DNA of 34,821 nucleotides from Deltaproteobacteria bacterium (GCA_016933215.1 JAFGBH010000058.1:1-34821); one strand, 5' to 3'; positions 18,151 through 26,828 are shown, numbered from the stretch's first letter. Notes: generated by a model from the letters alone, not told the origin. Translations and numbers: made by a program.

Positions 18151-19119
18151 CTATGGTTTTGTATCCGGTTCAGCCTTTTCGAGTTTCCTGAAATCGGCCC
18201 AGACATCAACAAGCCCAAGACCGATGACGAGAAAAAGGAGAATCTGCTGTGCAAAGATCAGGAAATATCCGAAACCCCTGACAAACCATGGCATATTTTT
18301 TCTCTTAAAATAGAAGCTTACTATTGACAGCCCCTGAAGCATATAGATGAATAAGAGAACAATGAGTATATTAAGACCGATAATCTTCACAGCCTTCACG
18401 GGGATAACGATACATACCCCTGCAATTATGAAGACCCAGATCATCCTGTCGAAAATCTTCCAGCGCGACAGATCACCGAACTGAGGATACCACATTCCCT
18501 TTTTTTCAAACAGCAGTTTTCCTTCCAGGATATTAACCCACACGCAGAAGGAGGAACCGACAAGAATAAGTGATGGAAATAAACTGGTCAGTGCGTTTGC
18601 TATATAACCGGCGTTCTCACTAATGATAGCTATATGTTCCTGAGGAACACCGACCCGCGCATAGGAATCTATGTTTTCCCGAACAATCTCGAATATGTAA
18701 AGCTCGATCAGGCTCCAGGGACTCTTTCCCAGGATCATACTGTAAAAGAGAAGAAAGGACAATCCCAGGGCCAGGAATGCACCAACTCCATAGAGAACCG
18801 TCTTTTCTATTGAATAACCCCTTCGCAACACCTCTGAAAGCAGAGGTCCTACAGCACCCAGGAGAAAAAAATAGTGGAGGGTCAGTGGCGAATCGACAAT
18901 CCTCAAGGTTATCATCGCGGCGAGGAGGGATAAAAAGAAAATGAATATCCCCTGAACTCTGCCCAGCTTTGAGTAATAGTATAAAAGTGGCAGGGGTAAC
19001 ACGAGAGCGCCGAAGCTGCTAAGGATCGAGAATGCGGCCACCACAATGAAAACAAGAGAGGTTATGGCAGCGGCAAAGAAATACTCTCTATTAAGGATAC
19101 CTCTCCCTGCTTCTCTCAA
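18151..19119 (-). CDS. DUF2232 (YybS-like) integral membrane protein
   Basis: 322 residues, strongly hydrophobic with about eight predicted helices. Placement between rpsR and rplI, together with the PLPLLYYYSKLGRVQG region and the C-terminal GLSIVSFYFKRKNMPWFVRGFGYFLIF pattern, supports DUF2232. The function is unknown, although the family recurs in this ribosomal/replication cluster. The only possible start is TTG at 19119, since an in-frame TAG lies two codons upstream and the next methionine would cut into the membrane core. Confidence 0.75.
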   Translation of the reverse strand: MREAGRGILNREYFFAAAITSLVFIVVAAFSILSSFGALVLPLPLLYYYSKLGRVQGIFIFFLSLLAAMITLRIVDSPLTLHYFFLLGAVGPLLSEVLRRGYSIEKTVLYGVGAFLALGLSFLLFYSMILGKSPWSLIELYIFEIVRENIDSYARVGVPQEHIAIISENAGYIANALTSLFPSLILVGSSFCVWVNILEGKLLFEKKGMWYPQFGDLSRWKIFDRMIWVFIIAGVCIVIPVKAVKIIGLNILIVLLFIYMLQGLSIVSFYFKRKNMPWFVRGFGYFLIFAQQILLFLVIGLGLVDVWADFRKLEKAEPDTKP

Positions 19120-19148
19120 AGCCTATTCATTCCTCAAGTATTTGAAAT

Positions 19149-19409
19149 TTAACTCTCAGTAACTACGTAGGGCAAAAGAGCCAGCGTTCGTGATCGTTTT
19201 ATTGCAACCGTCAGTTCCCTTTGATGTTTTGCACAGGTTCCCGTTATTCTTCTCGGAATGATCTTTCCCCTCTCAGTGAGAAAACTTCGCAACATGGAAG
19301 GGTTTTTGTAATCTATCTTTAAATTTGAATCCACGCAGAACCTGCAGACTTTTCTTCTATGAAAAAATTTCTTTCTCGGAGTATGCGTTCTTTGTCGTTG
19401 GAATGCCAT
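19149..19409 (-). CDS. rpsR: 30S ribosomal protein bS18
   Basis: 86 residues. [13 protein letters not shown] and the conserved core [35 protein letters not shown] mark bS18. It keeps two N-terminal cysteines plus a later one, as in zinc-binding forms, but the full four-cysteine set is not complete. It starts three bases after the rpsF stop, so it is translationally coupled to rpsF, matching the S6:S18 complex on the ribosome. Confidence 0.97.
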   Translation of the reverse strand: MAFQRQRTHTPRKKFFHRRKVCRFCVDSNLKIDYKNPSMLRSFLTERGKIIPRRITGTCAKHQRELTVAIKRSRTLALLPYVVTES

Positions 19410-19412
19410 TTT

Positions 19413-20036
19413 TTATTCCTCCCCCTCTTTCTTTTCTACTTCCACTTCCGCTTCAGCAGGTTCGGCCTCGGGCGCTACCTTCCCTTCCTCTTCCTTTTCC
19501 TCTACCTGCTCAGCCTCTCCATCAACACTTTCATCCGGTTTTTCTTCCGGCGGGGGGACATCGGTTGAGACCTCTTCAACAACCTTTTCTTCCGGGGGAG
19601 GAGCAACGGCTGCGGCTGCAGCGGCTTCTCTTTTTCTGGTCTCTGCTTCTTCTTTTCTCCTGGCTTCCGCTTCTTCTCTTCTTCTGGCCTCTTCCTCTGC
19701 CTTCTTCTTGGATTCGGCCAACTCTTTTTCAATCTCTTCCTGACTTATGCTGTCGGCGATCTTTACCGTCTGGAATCTTACAATCTTATCATCGATCTTA
19801 AAGTTTCTCTCAATCTCAGAGATGATCTTGCTCTCCCCGCCAAAATCAAAGAGAACATAAAAGCCCTCTTTTCTCTTCTCGATCGGGTAGGCAAGTTTTC
19901 GTTTACCCCACTTTTCAATCTTAATCATACTTCCTTCAAGGGATGTAACGATCGACTTGTACCTCTCGATCAACGCTTCCGTCTCTTCGGCCGGCATGTC
20001 CGCCAGTGTAATAAATATTGTCTCGTACCTTCTCAA
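19413..20036 (-). CDS. rpsF: 30S ribosomal protein bS6 with long acidic C-terminal tail
   Basis: 207 residues from a TTG start at 20036. GAGGAGGT lies seven bases upstream, and the product then begins MRRYETIFITL, the normal S6 start; an upstream ATG at 20099 would add 21 unrelated residues. Residues 1-about 98 are a complete S6 domain (KWGKRKLAYPIEKRKEGFYVLFDF). The remaining 110 residues are low complexity: first an Ala/Glu/Arg coiled-coil-like helix, then Pro/Glu/Val-rich acidic repeats with PPPEEK appearing twice. Typical S6 is 95-135 residues, so the tail is unusual. It binds 16S rRNA together with S18. Confidence 0.93.
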   Translation of the reverse strand: MRRYETIFITLADMPAEETEALIERYKSIVTSLEGSMIKIEKWGKRKLAYPIEKRKEGFYVLFDFGGESKIISEIERNFKIDDKIVRFQTVKIADSISQEEIEKELAESKKKAEEEARRREEAEARRKEEAETRKREAAAAAAVAPPPEEKVVEEVSTDVPPPEEKPDESVDGEAEQVEEKEEEGKVAPEAEPAEAEVEVEKKEGEE

Positions 20037-20170
20037 AACACTACCTCCTCGTGGCTCTATAGCCCGAACACCAAGTGCGGGCAAGGAGTCCTCATTCAAA
20101 TTTTAGAAAATTGCGCTTCCACTTATACTATATGTCTTCAGAAATCAAGCCCTTTTTCAAATGCCGGGAA

Positions 20171-20200
20171 AACATACTACACTTATTTACCGGCTGTCAA
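20171..20200 (-). promoter_or_regulatory. Candidate promoter of the rpsF cluster
   Basis: On the minus strand, TTGACA (20200-20195) and TATGTT (20176-20171) are separated by 18 bp. The roughly 135-base leader could hold an S6:S18-type autoregulatory structure, but I could not identify one. Confidence 0.4.
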
Positions 20201-20257
20201 CGCACATTATTTAAGCAACCGTATTGCCGTCACAAATAGATATCACTGAAAGCAACG

Positions 20258-20360
20258 GGCACCGCCATGAATTGAACAGCGAACGCATTCCCTGCTGCTT
20301 GAGGCGGTGTTAGCGAGCGAATAAAAAACAAACATTTTCCTCAATCCCGACAATCGGGAT
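20258..20360 (-). repeat. Dispersed repeat copy R2
   Basis: Reverse-oriented copy of the element at 4643. Read on the minus strand it opens ATCCCGATTGTCGGGATTGAG, passes ATTCGCTCGC, and ends near GTTCGCTGTTCAATTCATGG. It lies in the non-coding 20037-20776 interval. Confidence 0.7.
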
Positions 20361-20373
20361 AAGTGATTTAACG

Positions 20374-20497
20374 AATTTATTTTCTGCCGGAAAACACAGA
20401 AAATAAATTCTAACGTACTAAACAATCGAAGATCTCCCCGCAACGTGTCGGAGCAAAAGCGGAGATCCCGCTTATACGGGATTGCGGGGAGCTTCAA
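20374..20497. repeat. Nested inverted repeats next to R2
   Basis: A perfect 13-bp inverted repeat (20374-20386 with 20397-20409, AATTTATTTTCTG) is followed by CTCCCCGCAA...TTGCGGGGAG arms with an inner GATCTCC...GGAGATC pair. The outer end (minus strand ATTGAAGCTCCCCGCAATCCCG) matches the outer end of repeat copy R3, so this is probably an extension or composite of the same repeat family. Confidence 0.6.
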
Positions 20498-20584
20498 TAT
20501 TACATTTATCGCTTGAAAAGTATGCCGAAATAGTATAAGGTCGCTCAGATTTCGAACCTTAGTGAAGGTCGCTTTTACATAGAT

Positions 20585-20624
20585 ATAACCTTCCTTGATT
20601 TACGATACAATCTCGGAAGGTTAT
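20585..20624 (+). promoter_or_regulatory. Inverted repeat in the leader of fdhA1
   Basis: ATAACCTTCC (20585-20594) and GGAAGGTTAT (20615-20624) form a perfect 10-bp inverted repeat around 20 bases, about 150 bases before fdhA1. It could be an operator or an RNA hairpin. No convincing promoter or sigma-54 site was found near it. Confidence 0.4.
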
Positions 20625-20776
20625 TCAGAGTATGAATCGGGCATCATCAGCTTTTTAAATCCGGAGAATAGAAACAGTTTTTTAAGTTTCATGAGGAATG
20701 TAAGGCTCTATCTCTGTTCTTTTTCGGATTTTTGTCCCGATATTTAGAGATTATTTTGACGTTTAAGGAGCACGAA

Positions 20777-23470
20777 ATGGATCAAAGGTTTTCTATAACA
20801 ATCGATGGAAAAGAGGTAGCGGCATCGCCGGGACAGACTATCCTGGAAGTGGCGAGAGAAAACGATATATATATCCCGACGCTATGCCACTATGAAGGAA
20901 CCACGAATGTCGGTGCCTGCAGGGTCTGCGCCGTGGAGGTCGAAAATGCCCGATCTCTCGTCGCCTCGTGTTGCATGCCTGTCAGTGCGGGAATGATAAT
21001 CACCACAAATTCGCAGAGGGTTATAAACGCACGGAAACTGGTCGTGGAACTCATATGGGCCTCAGGTGACCACAATTGTCTTACCTGCGAAAAAAATGGC
21101 GACTGCGAGCTTCAGGATTTGATTTACAAGCTCGGTATCGAAAAACCCCGCTTTGAGATTGATCCTCCCGGATACGCAATCGAAGACACGAATTCAATGA
21201 TACAGAGAGATCTCAACAAATGCATCCTCTGCGGCCGATGTGTCCGGGTTTGCAACGAGATCCAGGTCCATGAGGTTCTCGATTTCTCGATGCGCGGGTC
21301 CCATGCGAAGGTCGGTCCGGCCTTCGATGCGGATTATATAGATTCCGCATGTGTATTCTGCGGTTCATGTGTTGACGCATGCCCCGTCGGTGCCCTTACA
21401 TTCAAACAGGCCCGATTCGAGGGACGTCCCTGGGAGATCGAAAAGGTTCGTACCACCTGCCCGTACTGCGGTGTCGGATGCCAGATGGACCTCAACATCC
21501 ACGAAGGAAAAGTTGTCAAGGTAACCACCGACCGTGAATACGGTCAGCCGAATTTCGGGAGTCTCTGTTCCAAGGGAAGATTCGGAATGAATTTTATCGA
21601 CAATCCCGACCGCCTGACCACACCGCTTATCCGCAAGGATGGTGAGCTTCAGGAGGCAAGCTGGGATGAGGCCTATGGGTATATCGCAGACAAATTTGCC
21701 GCTATAAAAGAGAAGAACGGTGCGGACAGCATCGCTGGACTCTCCTCGGCACGCGTCACCAACGAGGAAAATTATCTCTTTCAGAAATTCATGAGAGCAG
21801 TGATCGGAACGAATAATGTCGATCACTGTGCCCGTCTCTGACACTCCGTCACGGTAGCCGGTCTGGCTGCCACATTCGGATCAGGAGCAATGACGAATTC
21901 CATAGGAGAGATAGAATTTACCGATGCCATTCTTGCCATCGGAACGAATACGACAGAAAATCACCCGGTAATCGGGTCCTCCGTAAAAAGGGCTGTGCGT
22001 CGGCATGGGGCCAAATTGATTGTGATCGATCCCAGAAGAATCGGTCTCGTGGACTACGCCGACATATGGCTGCGCCCCAAACCGGGCACGAATGTTGCCG
22101 TCCTTAACGGCCTCATGAACGTAATCATTGATGAAGGCCTCTACGCAAAAGAATATGTGGAAACGCGTACCGAAGGGTTTGAGGCAATGAAAGAGGCCGT
22201 TGCACAATATACGCCCGACCATGTCGAAGGAATTACGGGCATACCGGCCGATGATCTGAGAACCGCCGCACGAATATATGCAGAGGCGAAAAGCGCGTCC
22301 ATCCTCTATGCCATGGGTATTACACAGCATTCCCATGGAACCGACAATGTAAAGTCCTGCGCAAATCTTTCAATGCTCTGCGGTAACGTCGGCATCGAAG
22401 GCGGCGGAGTCAATCCCCTGAGGGGACAGAATAATGTTCAGGGCGCCTGTGATATGGGTGCGCTTCCCAATGTGTTTCCGGCATATCAGCAGGTCGCAAA
22501 CGACGATGCCAGAGCCAAATTCGAAGAGGCATGGGGCGTTTCACTGCCTGCAAAACCGGGACTTACCATCATGGAAATCATGAATGCGGCTCATGACGGA
22601 ACGCTCAAGGGCCTCTACATAATGGGCGAAAACCCGATGGTCAGTGACCCTGATCTTACTCACGTCAAAGCATCCCTTAAAAATCTTGATATCCTCGTTG
22701 TGCAGGACATCTTCCTTAATGAAACTGGGCAGCTCGCCGATGTGGTGCTGCCGTCAGCATGCTTCGCCGAAAAGGATGGTACCTTCAGCAACACGGAGAG
22801 AAGGGTTCAGCGTATCAGGAAGGCCGTCGAGGCCCCCGGTGAGGCCAAGGCCGACTGGCAGATAATAGCCGAACTGGCGACAAAACTCGACTATTCGATG
22901 AGTTATTCCTCTGCCGAGGAAATCATGGGAGAGATTAACGGGGTAGCCCCCAGCTACGCCGGCATTACCTATGAGCGAATAGAAGAGGAAGGACTTCAGT
23001 GGCCATGCCCGAGCACGGATCATCCCGGCACCAAATACCTGCATAAGGATACGTTCAGCAGGGGGCTGGGACTGTTCTCAGCAATTGACTACAGGCCTTC
23101 CGATGAACTTCCCGACGAAGAGTATCCCTTTATACTGACTACGGGCCGCGTCCTCTATCACTTCCATACGGCAACCATGACGCGAAGGAGCGAGGGTCTC
23201 AATGAACGATATCCCGAGAGTTTGGCAGAGGTTAACTCAAAGGATGCAGAGAAGCTGGGAATCAAAGAAGGTGATGTTATAACGGTTTCATCGCGCCGCG
23301 GCAGCCTCCAGGTAAAGGCCAGCGTGGTTGATACGCCGCCCGAAGGAACTATATTTATGAATTTCCACTTCAGTGAAGCAGCGGTAAATCTTCTTACCAA
23401 TCCGGCACTCGATCCCATCGGAAAGATTCCGGAATACAAGGTCTGTGCGGTAAAGGTGGAAGCGGCCTGA
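20777..23470 (+). CDS. fdhA: Selenocysteine formate dehydrogenase alpha subunit with NuoG-like N-terminus
   Basis: 897 residues when the in-frame TGA at 21839-21841 is read as selenocysteine (Sec355). Its context [17 protein letters not shown] is the formate dehydrogenase active site, and the frame continues without interruption. Start ATG 20777, seven bases after AAGGAG. N-terminal Fe-S front end: [2Fe-2S] Cys37/48/51/65, NuoG-type His99/Cys101/104/110, and two [4Fe-4S] ferredoxin motifs at 149-159 and 192-202. The catalytic part begins CPYCGVGC (228-235) and binds a bis-pterin Mo or W cofactor. It oxidises formate to CO2, or the reverse, in the cytoplasm; there is no Tat signal. Usual NuoE/F-type partners are absent from the window. 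focA follows. Confidence 0.95.
21853..21871 (+). promoter_or_regulatory. Bacterial SECIS element of fdhA1
   Basis: GGTAGCC (21853-21859) pairs with GGCTGCC (21865-21871) around the loop GGTCT, starting 11 bases after the TGA. The GGUC loop on a short stem at this distance matches the known fdhF SECIS that recruits SelB. Confidence 0.85.
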
Positions 23471-23489
23471 GCCTGACAAAAAAAAGACT

Positions 23490-23525
23490 GAACAAAGGGG
23501 CTCTTCGGCCCCTTTGTTCAAATTT
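23490..23525 (+). terminator. Terminator between fdhA1 and focA
   Basis: A perfect 12-bp stem (GAACAAAGGGGC at 23490-23501, GCCCCTTTGTTC at 23508-23519) with loop TCTTCG, followed by AAATTTATATT. The flanking A-run could make it work on both strands. It may uncouple focA from fdhA1. Confidence 0.75.
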
Positions 23526-23551
23526 ATATTATAGATAGAGGAGGTATTTGT

Positions 23552-24424
23552 ATGGCTTTCAACCCCCCTGCAAAAGTGGTCGCTCTTGTGGGCAACGCAG
23601 GAGTCGCAAAAGCAAAACTGTCGGTTTTTAATCTTCTCATTCGAGGCTTCATGGCGGGTGCCTATATCGCCATTGGAGGAGCGCTCTGCACGGTATGCAT
23701 TACGGGCGTGGCAACTCCGGGCATCTCCAAGCTCGTCGGCGGTAGCGTATTCCCCGTCGGCTTGATCGCGATCGTTCTCACCGGCATGGAACTCTTCACC
23801 GGTGACTGTATGATCGTTCCCATGGCGGCAATGATGAAGAAGATCTCCTGGGGCGAAGTCCTGAGAAACTGGGTCTGGGTATACATCGGAAATCTTATCG
23901 GTTCAGTCTGTTATGCCTATATTATGACGGTCGGCCCCTTCGTAAGCGGACAGGCCGATGGTACCATGGCGGTCAATGCCTTTGGAATGACGGCAGTCGG
24001 TATCGCAGCAGGAAAGATCCTGGGATATAAAGCAGTCGGAGCTATGGGTCTCTGGTCCTGTTTCATTAAGGCGATCGGCTGTAACTTCCTGGTTAACATC
24101 GCTATCCTTCTTGCCATTACCGCAGACAACGTGATCGGTAAGTTCTTCGGCATCTGGTTCCCGATCATGGCCTTCGTCTCATCCGGTTTTGAACATTGCG
24201 TGGCCAATATGTACTTCCTGCCCGCAGGAAAGTTCCTCATGGACTGGTATCCGGCCGTAATAGCGCAGAAAGGCGGCATGCTGCTTACCAACGGAGGCCT
24301 CTCATGGTCCGATGTATGGCTCTGGAATCTTATACCTGTCACGATAGGAAATATCTTTGGCGGTTTCCTTTTCATCGGGGTTGCCTACTTCCTGATGTTC
24401 AAAAAGGACCTGCCCGCGGAATAG
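23552..24424 (+). CDS. focA: Formate/nitrite transporter family channel (FocA-like)
   Basis: 290 residues with six helices, typical of the FNT pentamer. The first broken helix LTGMELFTGDCMIVP, the GCNFLVNIAIL motif of the second broken helix, and the central-pore histidine in GFEHCVANMYFLPAG are present. It passes formate, or a related monoanion, across the inner membrane. GAGGAGG lies seven bases before the ATG. Its position directly after a formate dehydrogenase gene argues for formate rather than nitrite. Confidence 0.92.
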   Translation: MAFNPPAKVVALVGNAGVAKAKLSVFNLLIRGFMAGAYIAIGGALCTVCITGVATPGISKLVGGSVFPVGLIAIVLTGMELFTGDCMIVPMAAMMKKISWGEVLRNWVWVYIGNLIGSVCYAYIMTVGPFVSGQADGTMAVNAFGMTAVGIAAGKILGYKAVGAMGLWSCFIKAIGCNFLVNIAILLAITADNVIGKFFGIWFPIMAFVSSGFEHCVANMYFLPAGKFLMDWYPAVIAQKGGMLLTNGGLSWSDVWLWNLIPVTIGNIFGGFLFIGVAYFLMFKKDLPAE

Positions 24425-24436
24425 GGAAATGATACA

Positions 24437-24907
24437 TTGTCAGCATTAGCCTGGATAGCATTTATCATATGCGCAGCGGCAGTAGCGCTCCACTACACAT
24501 CAACAGGAGATGCCCGTTTTCTGCTCTTTGCTATCCCGGGGCTGATACTGCTTCTGGTCATTCCCATGACTCTGGCATGGATGAGCCGGAGAAGCTTCAG
24601 GCAGGCCGATGAGCAGTTCGGCTCGAAGGCCAAAAGATGCAAGATAGAAAAGATAAGCATGGGAATGGTCGGTGATATTGTCAAGGTAACGGGTGAGGTA
24701 GAAAAGATAAGTTTCAAGTGGTTAAACAGGCCTCACTTTCATATTAAAGATGGTACGGCAGGTATAAGGGTTATAATGTTTACAGCACCCTCCCAAGACA
24801 TACGCGTAGGGAATACTGTTGAGACGGTGGGAATCGTTATGAAACATCTGTTGACAAGAAATAAACCCATTATATCCGCGGTAAGCATCAAAACTATAGG
24901 AGTTTAA
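24437..24907 (+). CDS. Small membrane protein with OB-fold-like domain, unknown function
   Basis: 156 residues from a TTG at 24437, with AGGGAAA about eight bases upstream. No ATG occurs before residue 44, which would remove both helices. Two N-terminal transmembrane segments (about 3-20 and 27-48) precede a soluble beta-rich part (GDIVKVTGEVEKI, FHIKDGTAGIRVIMF, VGNTVETVGIV) whose pattern resembles an OB fold of the tRNA_anti/NfeD-like kind. I do not recognise the family. It sits 12 bases after focA, so it is likely in the same transcript and possibly accessory to formate transport. Confidence 0.6.
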   Translation: MSALAWIAFIICAAAVALHYTSTGDARFLLFAIPGLILLLVIPMTLAWMSRRSFRQADEQFGSKAKRCKIEKISMGMVGDIVKVTGEVEKISFKWLNRPHFHIKDGTAGIRVIMFTAPSQDIRVGNTVETVGIVMKHLLTRNKPIISAVSIKTIGV

Positions 24908-24920
24908 TCAGGAGGACATT

Positions 24921-25064
24921 ATGGACGCAAGAGAAGGAAGATTCGCCTTTGGATTTCTTCTTCTGGGATTAGCACCGATACTGGCAACAGCCGGGGGTGC
25001 AGGGCTGGGAGCGATCATCTTCGCCGCAGGCCTGCTGATTTCAGCTACAACAGCCTTTGCTTAA
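24921..25064 (+). CDS. Uncalled 47-residue membrane peptide
   Basis: A short frame with a strong GGAGG six bases before the ATG, beginning 13 bases after the preceding stop and ending just before a strong terminator. The product starts MDAREGRFAFGFLLLGLAPI, then a Gly/Ala-rich helix and ISATTAFA; one or two membrane segments. The good ribosome-binding site, operon position and terminator support a real gene. The function is unknown. Confidence 0.6.
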   Translation: MDAREGRFAFGFLLLGLAPILATAGGAGLGAIIFAAGLLISATTAFA

Positions 25065-25070
25065 GATACA

Positions 25071-25124
25071 AAAGGAGTTGCGAGAGATGCTACATCTCTC
25101 GCAACTCCTTTCACATTCTTCTTT
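25071..25124 (+). terminator. Strong intrinsic terminator ending the focA transcript
   Basis: A perfect 18-bp stem (25071-25088 with 25094-25111, AAAGGAGTTGCGAGAGAT) with loop GCTAC, followed by CACATTCTTCTTTT. It lies between convergent genes and can form on either strand. Confidence 0.85.
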
Positions 25125-25154
25125 TGGCGGATTTCTGTCCCCAGAAGAACCCGC

Positions 25155-26255
25155 TCACCGGGGTAATTTCAGCAGAAAGGTCGTACCCTCACCCTCTTTT
25201 GACTGCACTTCTATTGAACCGTCATGGGCCTCCATGATCTTCTTACAAAACGTGAGTCCGAGTCCGGAACCACGCTGCCGATCTTCCTTTCCCTTTCCCC
25301 TGAAAAAGGGCTCGAAGATAAAGGGGATCTTATCCTTTGGAATTCCCGTCCCCGTATCCGATATACTGATTCGTACATCGAGATCATCATATTCCGCCCC
25401 GATATGTATCCTGCCACCACTCGGCGTGTACTTAGTTGCATTCCCAATAATATTGATTAAAACCCTTACCAGACTCTCTTCATCCCCAATGACGGCGGGC
25501 AGATCTCCGGGGATATCCTTTTCCATTTCAAGACCCCTTCTCTGACAGAGGGGTATCATTTCTTCCATGCTTCTTGCCACGATTGCGGCAAGATTGACCG
25601 GCTCTTTTTTCTGTGTAAGTGTGCCGTTTTCTATCTTACTGATATCCAACCAGTGTTCCACCAGTGCCTCCAGATTCTGGATTCGCTTTTCACACCGCTC
25701 TATAATATGCATTGCATCCTCACCGAGACAGTCACCGGCTATCACCTTGAGAGACTCGATATACTGCTCGATAGTAACGAGGGGAGAGCGCATCTCGTGA
25801 CTCACAAAGGTAATAAAGTTTTTTTCAACCTGTTCTTTTTCCTCCTTCAGTCTTCGTGTCTCCAGTGTGAGGTTGCGGTGATCAATACCACGCGTCGTTA
25901 CCGCCCTCAGCTGATCCGGTGTAAAGGGCTTCGGCAGATAGTCGTAGGCACCCTTTTTCATGGATTCCACCGCCGATATAATCGACGCGTAGCCGGTAAT
26001 GACGATGAGGACAATATCGGGTATTTCCCTTGACAAAATATCGATGATATCCATACCGGGAATCCCGGGCATCTTAAGGTCGACATAGGCAATATCGGGA
26101 TGCTTCTCACGTGCAATTCTCACACCTTCATGCCCGTCACCGGTGGCAAGAACGGTGTATCCCGACTTTTCAAGGGCCTGCGTGCACCCGTCCCGTATGG
26201 ATTCCTCGTCATCAATTATTAGAATGAGGCCGCTGTTATTCTCTGTCATAGTCAT
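25155..26255 (-). CDS. Receiver-histidine kinase fusion
   Basis: 366 residues. The N-terminal receiver domain (about 10-125) has acidic DDEES, phospho-acceptor VDLKMPG, and KPF lysine. A coiled-coil linker leads to the HisKA box FVSHEMRSPLVTIEQY (about residue 160) and a HATPase with NIIGNATKY, DTGTGIP and GSGLGL. There are no transmembrane helices or sensor domain, so it is a cytoplasmic relay kinase that probably takes phosphate or signal through its receiver. It begins immediately after the preceding receiver gene's stop with no gap, so the two are an operon. The signal is unknown. Confidence 0.88.
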   Translation of the reverse strand: MTMTENNSGLILIIDDEESIRDGCTQALEKSGYTVLATGDGHEGVRIAREKHPDIAYVDLKMPGIPGMDIIDILSREIPDIVLIVITGYASIISAVESMKKGAYDYLPKPFTPDQLRAVTTRGIDHRNLTLETRRLKEEKEQVEKNFITFVSHEMRSPLVTIEQYIESLKVIAGDCLGEDAMHIIERCEKRIQNLEALVEHWLDISKIENGTLTQKKEPVNLAAIVARSMEEMIPLCQRRGLEMEKDIPGDLPAVIGDEESLVRVLINIIGNATKYTPSGGRIHIGAEYDDLDVRISISDTGTGIPKDKIPFIFEPFFRGKGKEDRQRGSGLGLTFCKKIMEAHDGSIEVQSKEGEGTTFLLKLPR

Positions 26256-26642
26256 TTAGCGCAACAGCTGCTTGGCATATTTGAGAAGATCATCTGCCTT
26301 GACAGGCTTGTGGAGCACCATATTTACCTTCGGAAATTCGTCGGACGGTTCATATGACTGATAGGGCCCCTGAAGGTCGACAGCACTGAGCACAATAAGC
26401 GGCATATCCTTGCCCTGTTCCATCGAGCGAATCTTTGAAACAACGGCAAAACCCTCACCCCAGGTCTCCATCATCATATCCGTGATGGTAAGATCGGGAG
26501 CAACAGATTTCACCATATCAACGCCGCTCTTTCCATCCTCCGCAAGAAATACCTCGTATCCGCCACTTTCGAGTATCAGCTTGGTCGCCATCAAGAAATC
26601 CATGTCATCATCGATCACGAGTATTTTCTTTTTCGCCGTCAT
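26256..26642 (-). CDS. Single-domain response regulator (receiver only)
   Basis: 128 residues, receiver domain only: DDDMD acidic pocket, TDMMMETWGEG at the phospho-acceptor aspartate, LSAVD at the switch threonine/serine position and HKPVK lysine. No DNA-binding domain. First gene after a sigma-54 promoter, upstream of the receiver-kinase gene. It likely works as a phosphate relay or protein-interaction switch. Confidence 0.85.
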   Translation of the reverse strand: MTAKKKILVIDDDMDFLMATKLILESGGYEVFLAEDGKSGVDMVKSVAPDLTITDMMMETWGEGFAVVSKIRSMEQGKDMPLIVLSAVDLQGPYQSYEPSDEFPKVNMVLHKPVKADDLLKYAKQLLR

Positions 26643-26681
26643 AATACATCGCCTCCCTATTTATTTTATGATTATAGTAAT

Positions 26682-26698
26682 TGCAAAGTGGATGCCAA
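26682..26698 (-). promoter_or_regulatory. Sigma-54 promoter of the receiver/kinase operon
   Basis: On the minus strand TTGGCATCCACTTTGCA has the invariant GG-N10-GC and matches the -24/-12 consensus TTGGCAC...TTGC closely. It lies about 40 bases upstream of the 26642 start. Confidence 0.8.
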
Positions 26699-26759
26699 AA
26701 CATAACTATATGTAATATATATATTATTTTACCTTCCGTCCCCGAGTATTCCTTTTTTC

Positions 26760-26795
26760 GGGGTAAAACTCCCCATCTGTGAGGAAGATAACCCC
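26760..26795 (-). promoter_or_regulatory. Palindromic upstream activator-like site A
   Basis: GGGGTAAAACTCCCC, six bases, then GAGGAAGATAACCCC, giving nested G/C and TAA palindromy. It begins 64 bp upstream of the -24 GG of the sigma-54 promoter and resembles site B at 31523-31558. Confidence 0.6.
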
Positions 26796-26828
26796 GGGAC
26801 CATACATGCTTTCCCTGGGGAGATAATG

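Noticed and set aside
20639-20651. Possible sigma-54 promoter upstream of fdhA1
   Set aside because: Spacing is GG-N9-GC, one base short of the strict N10, and the flanking bases do not match the consensus.
20037-20776. Molybdenum-cofactor riboswitch in the fdhA1 leader
   Set aside because: I could not match the known Moco RNA core; only a simple inverted repeat is present.
21839-21841. Possible nonsense mutation or frameshift in fdhA1
   Set aside because: The frame continues unchanged with conserved residues on both sides and a SECIS hairpin follows; the second gene has the same arrangement, so selenocysteine is the better reading.
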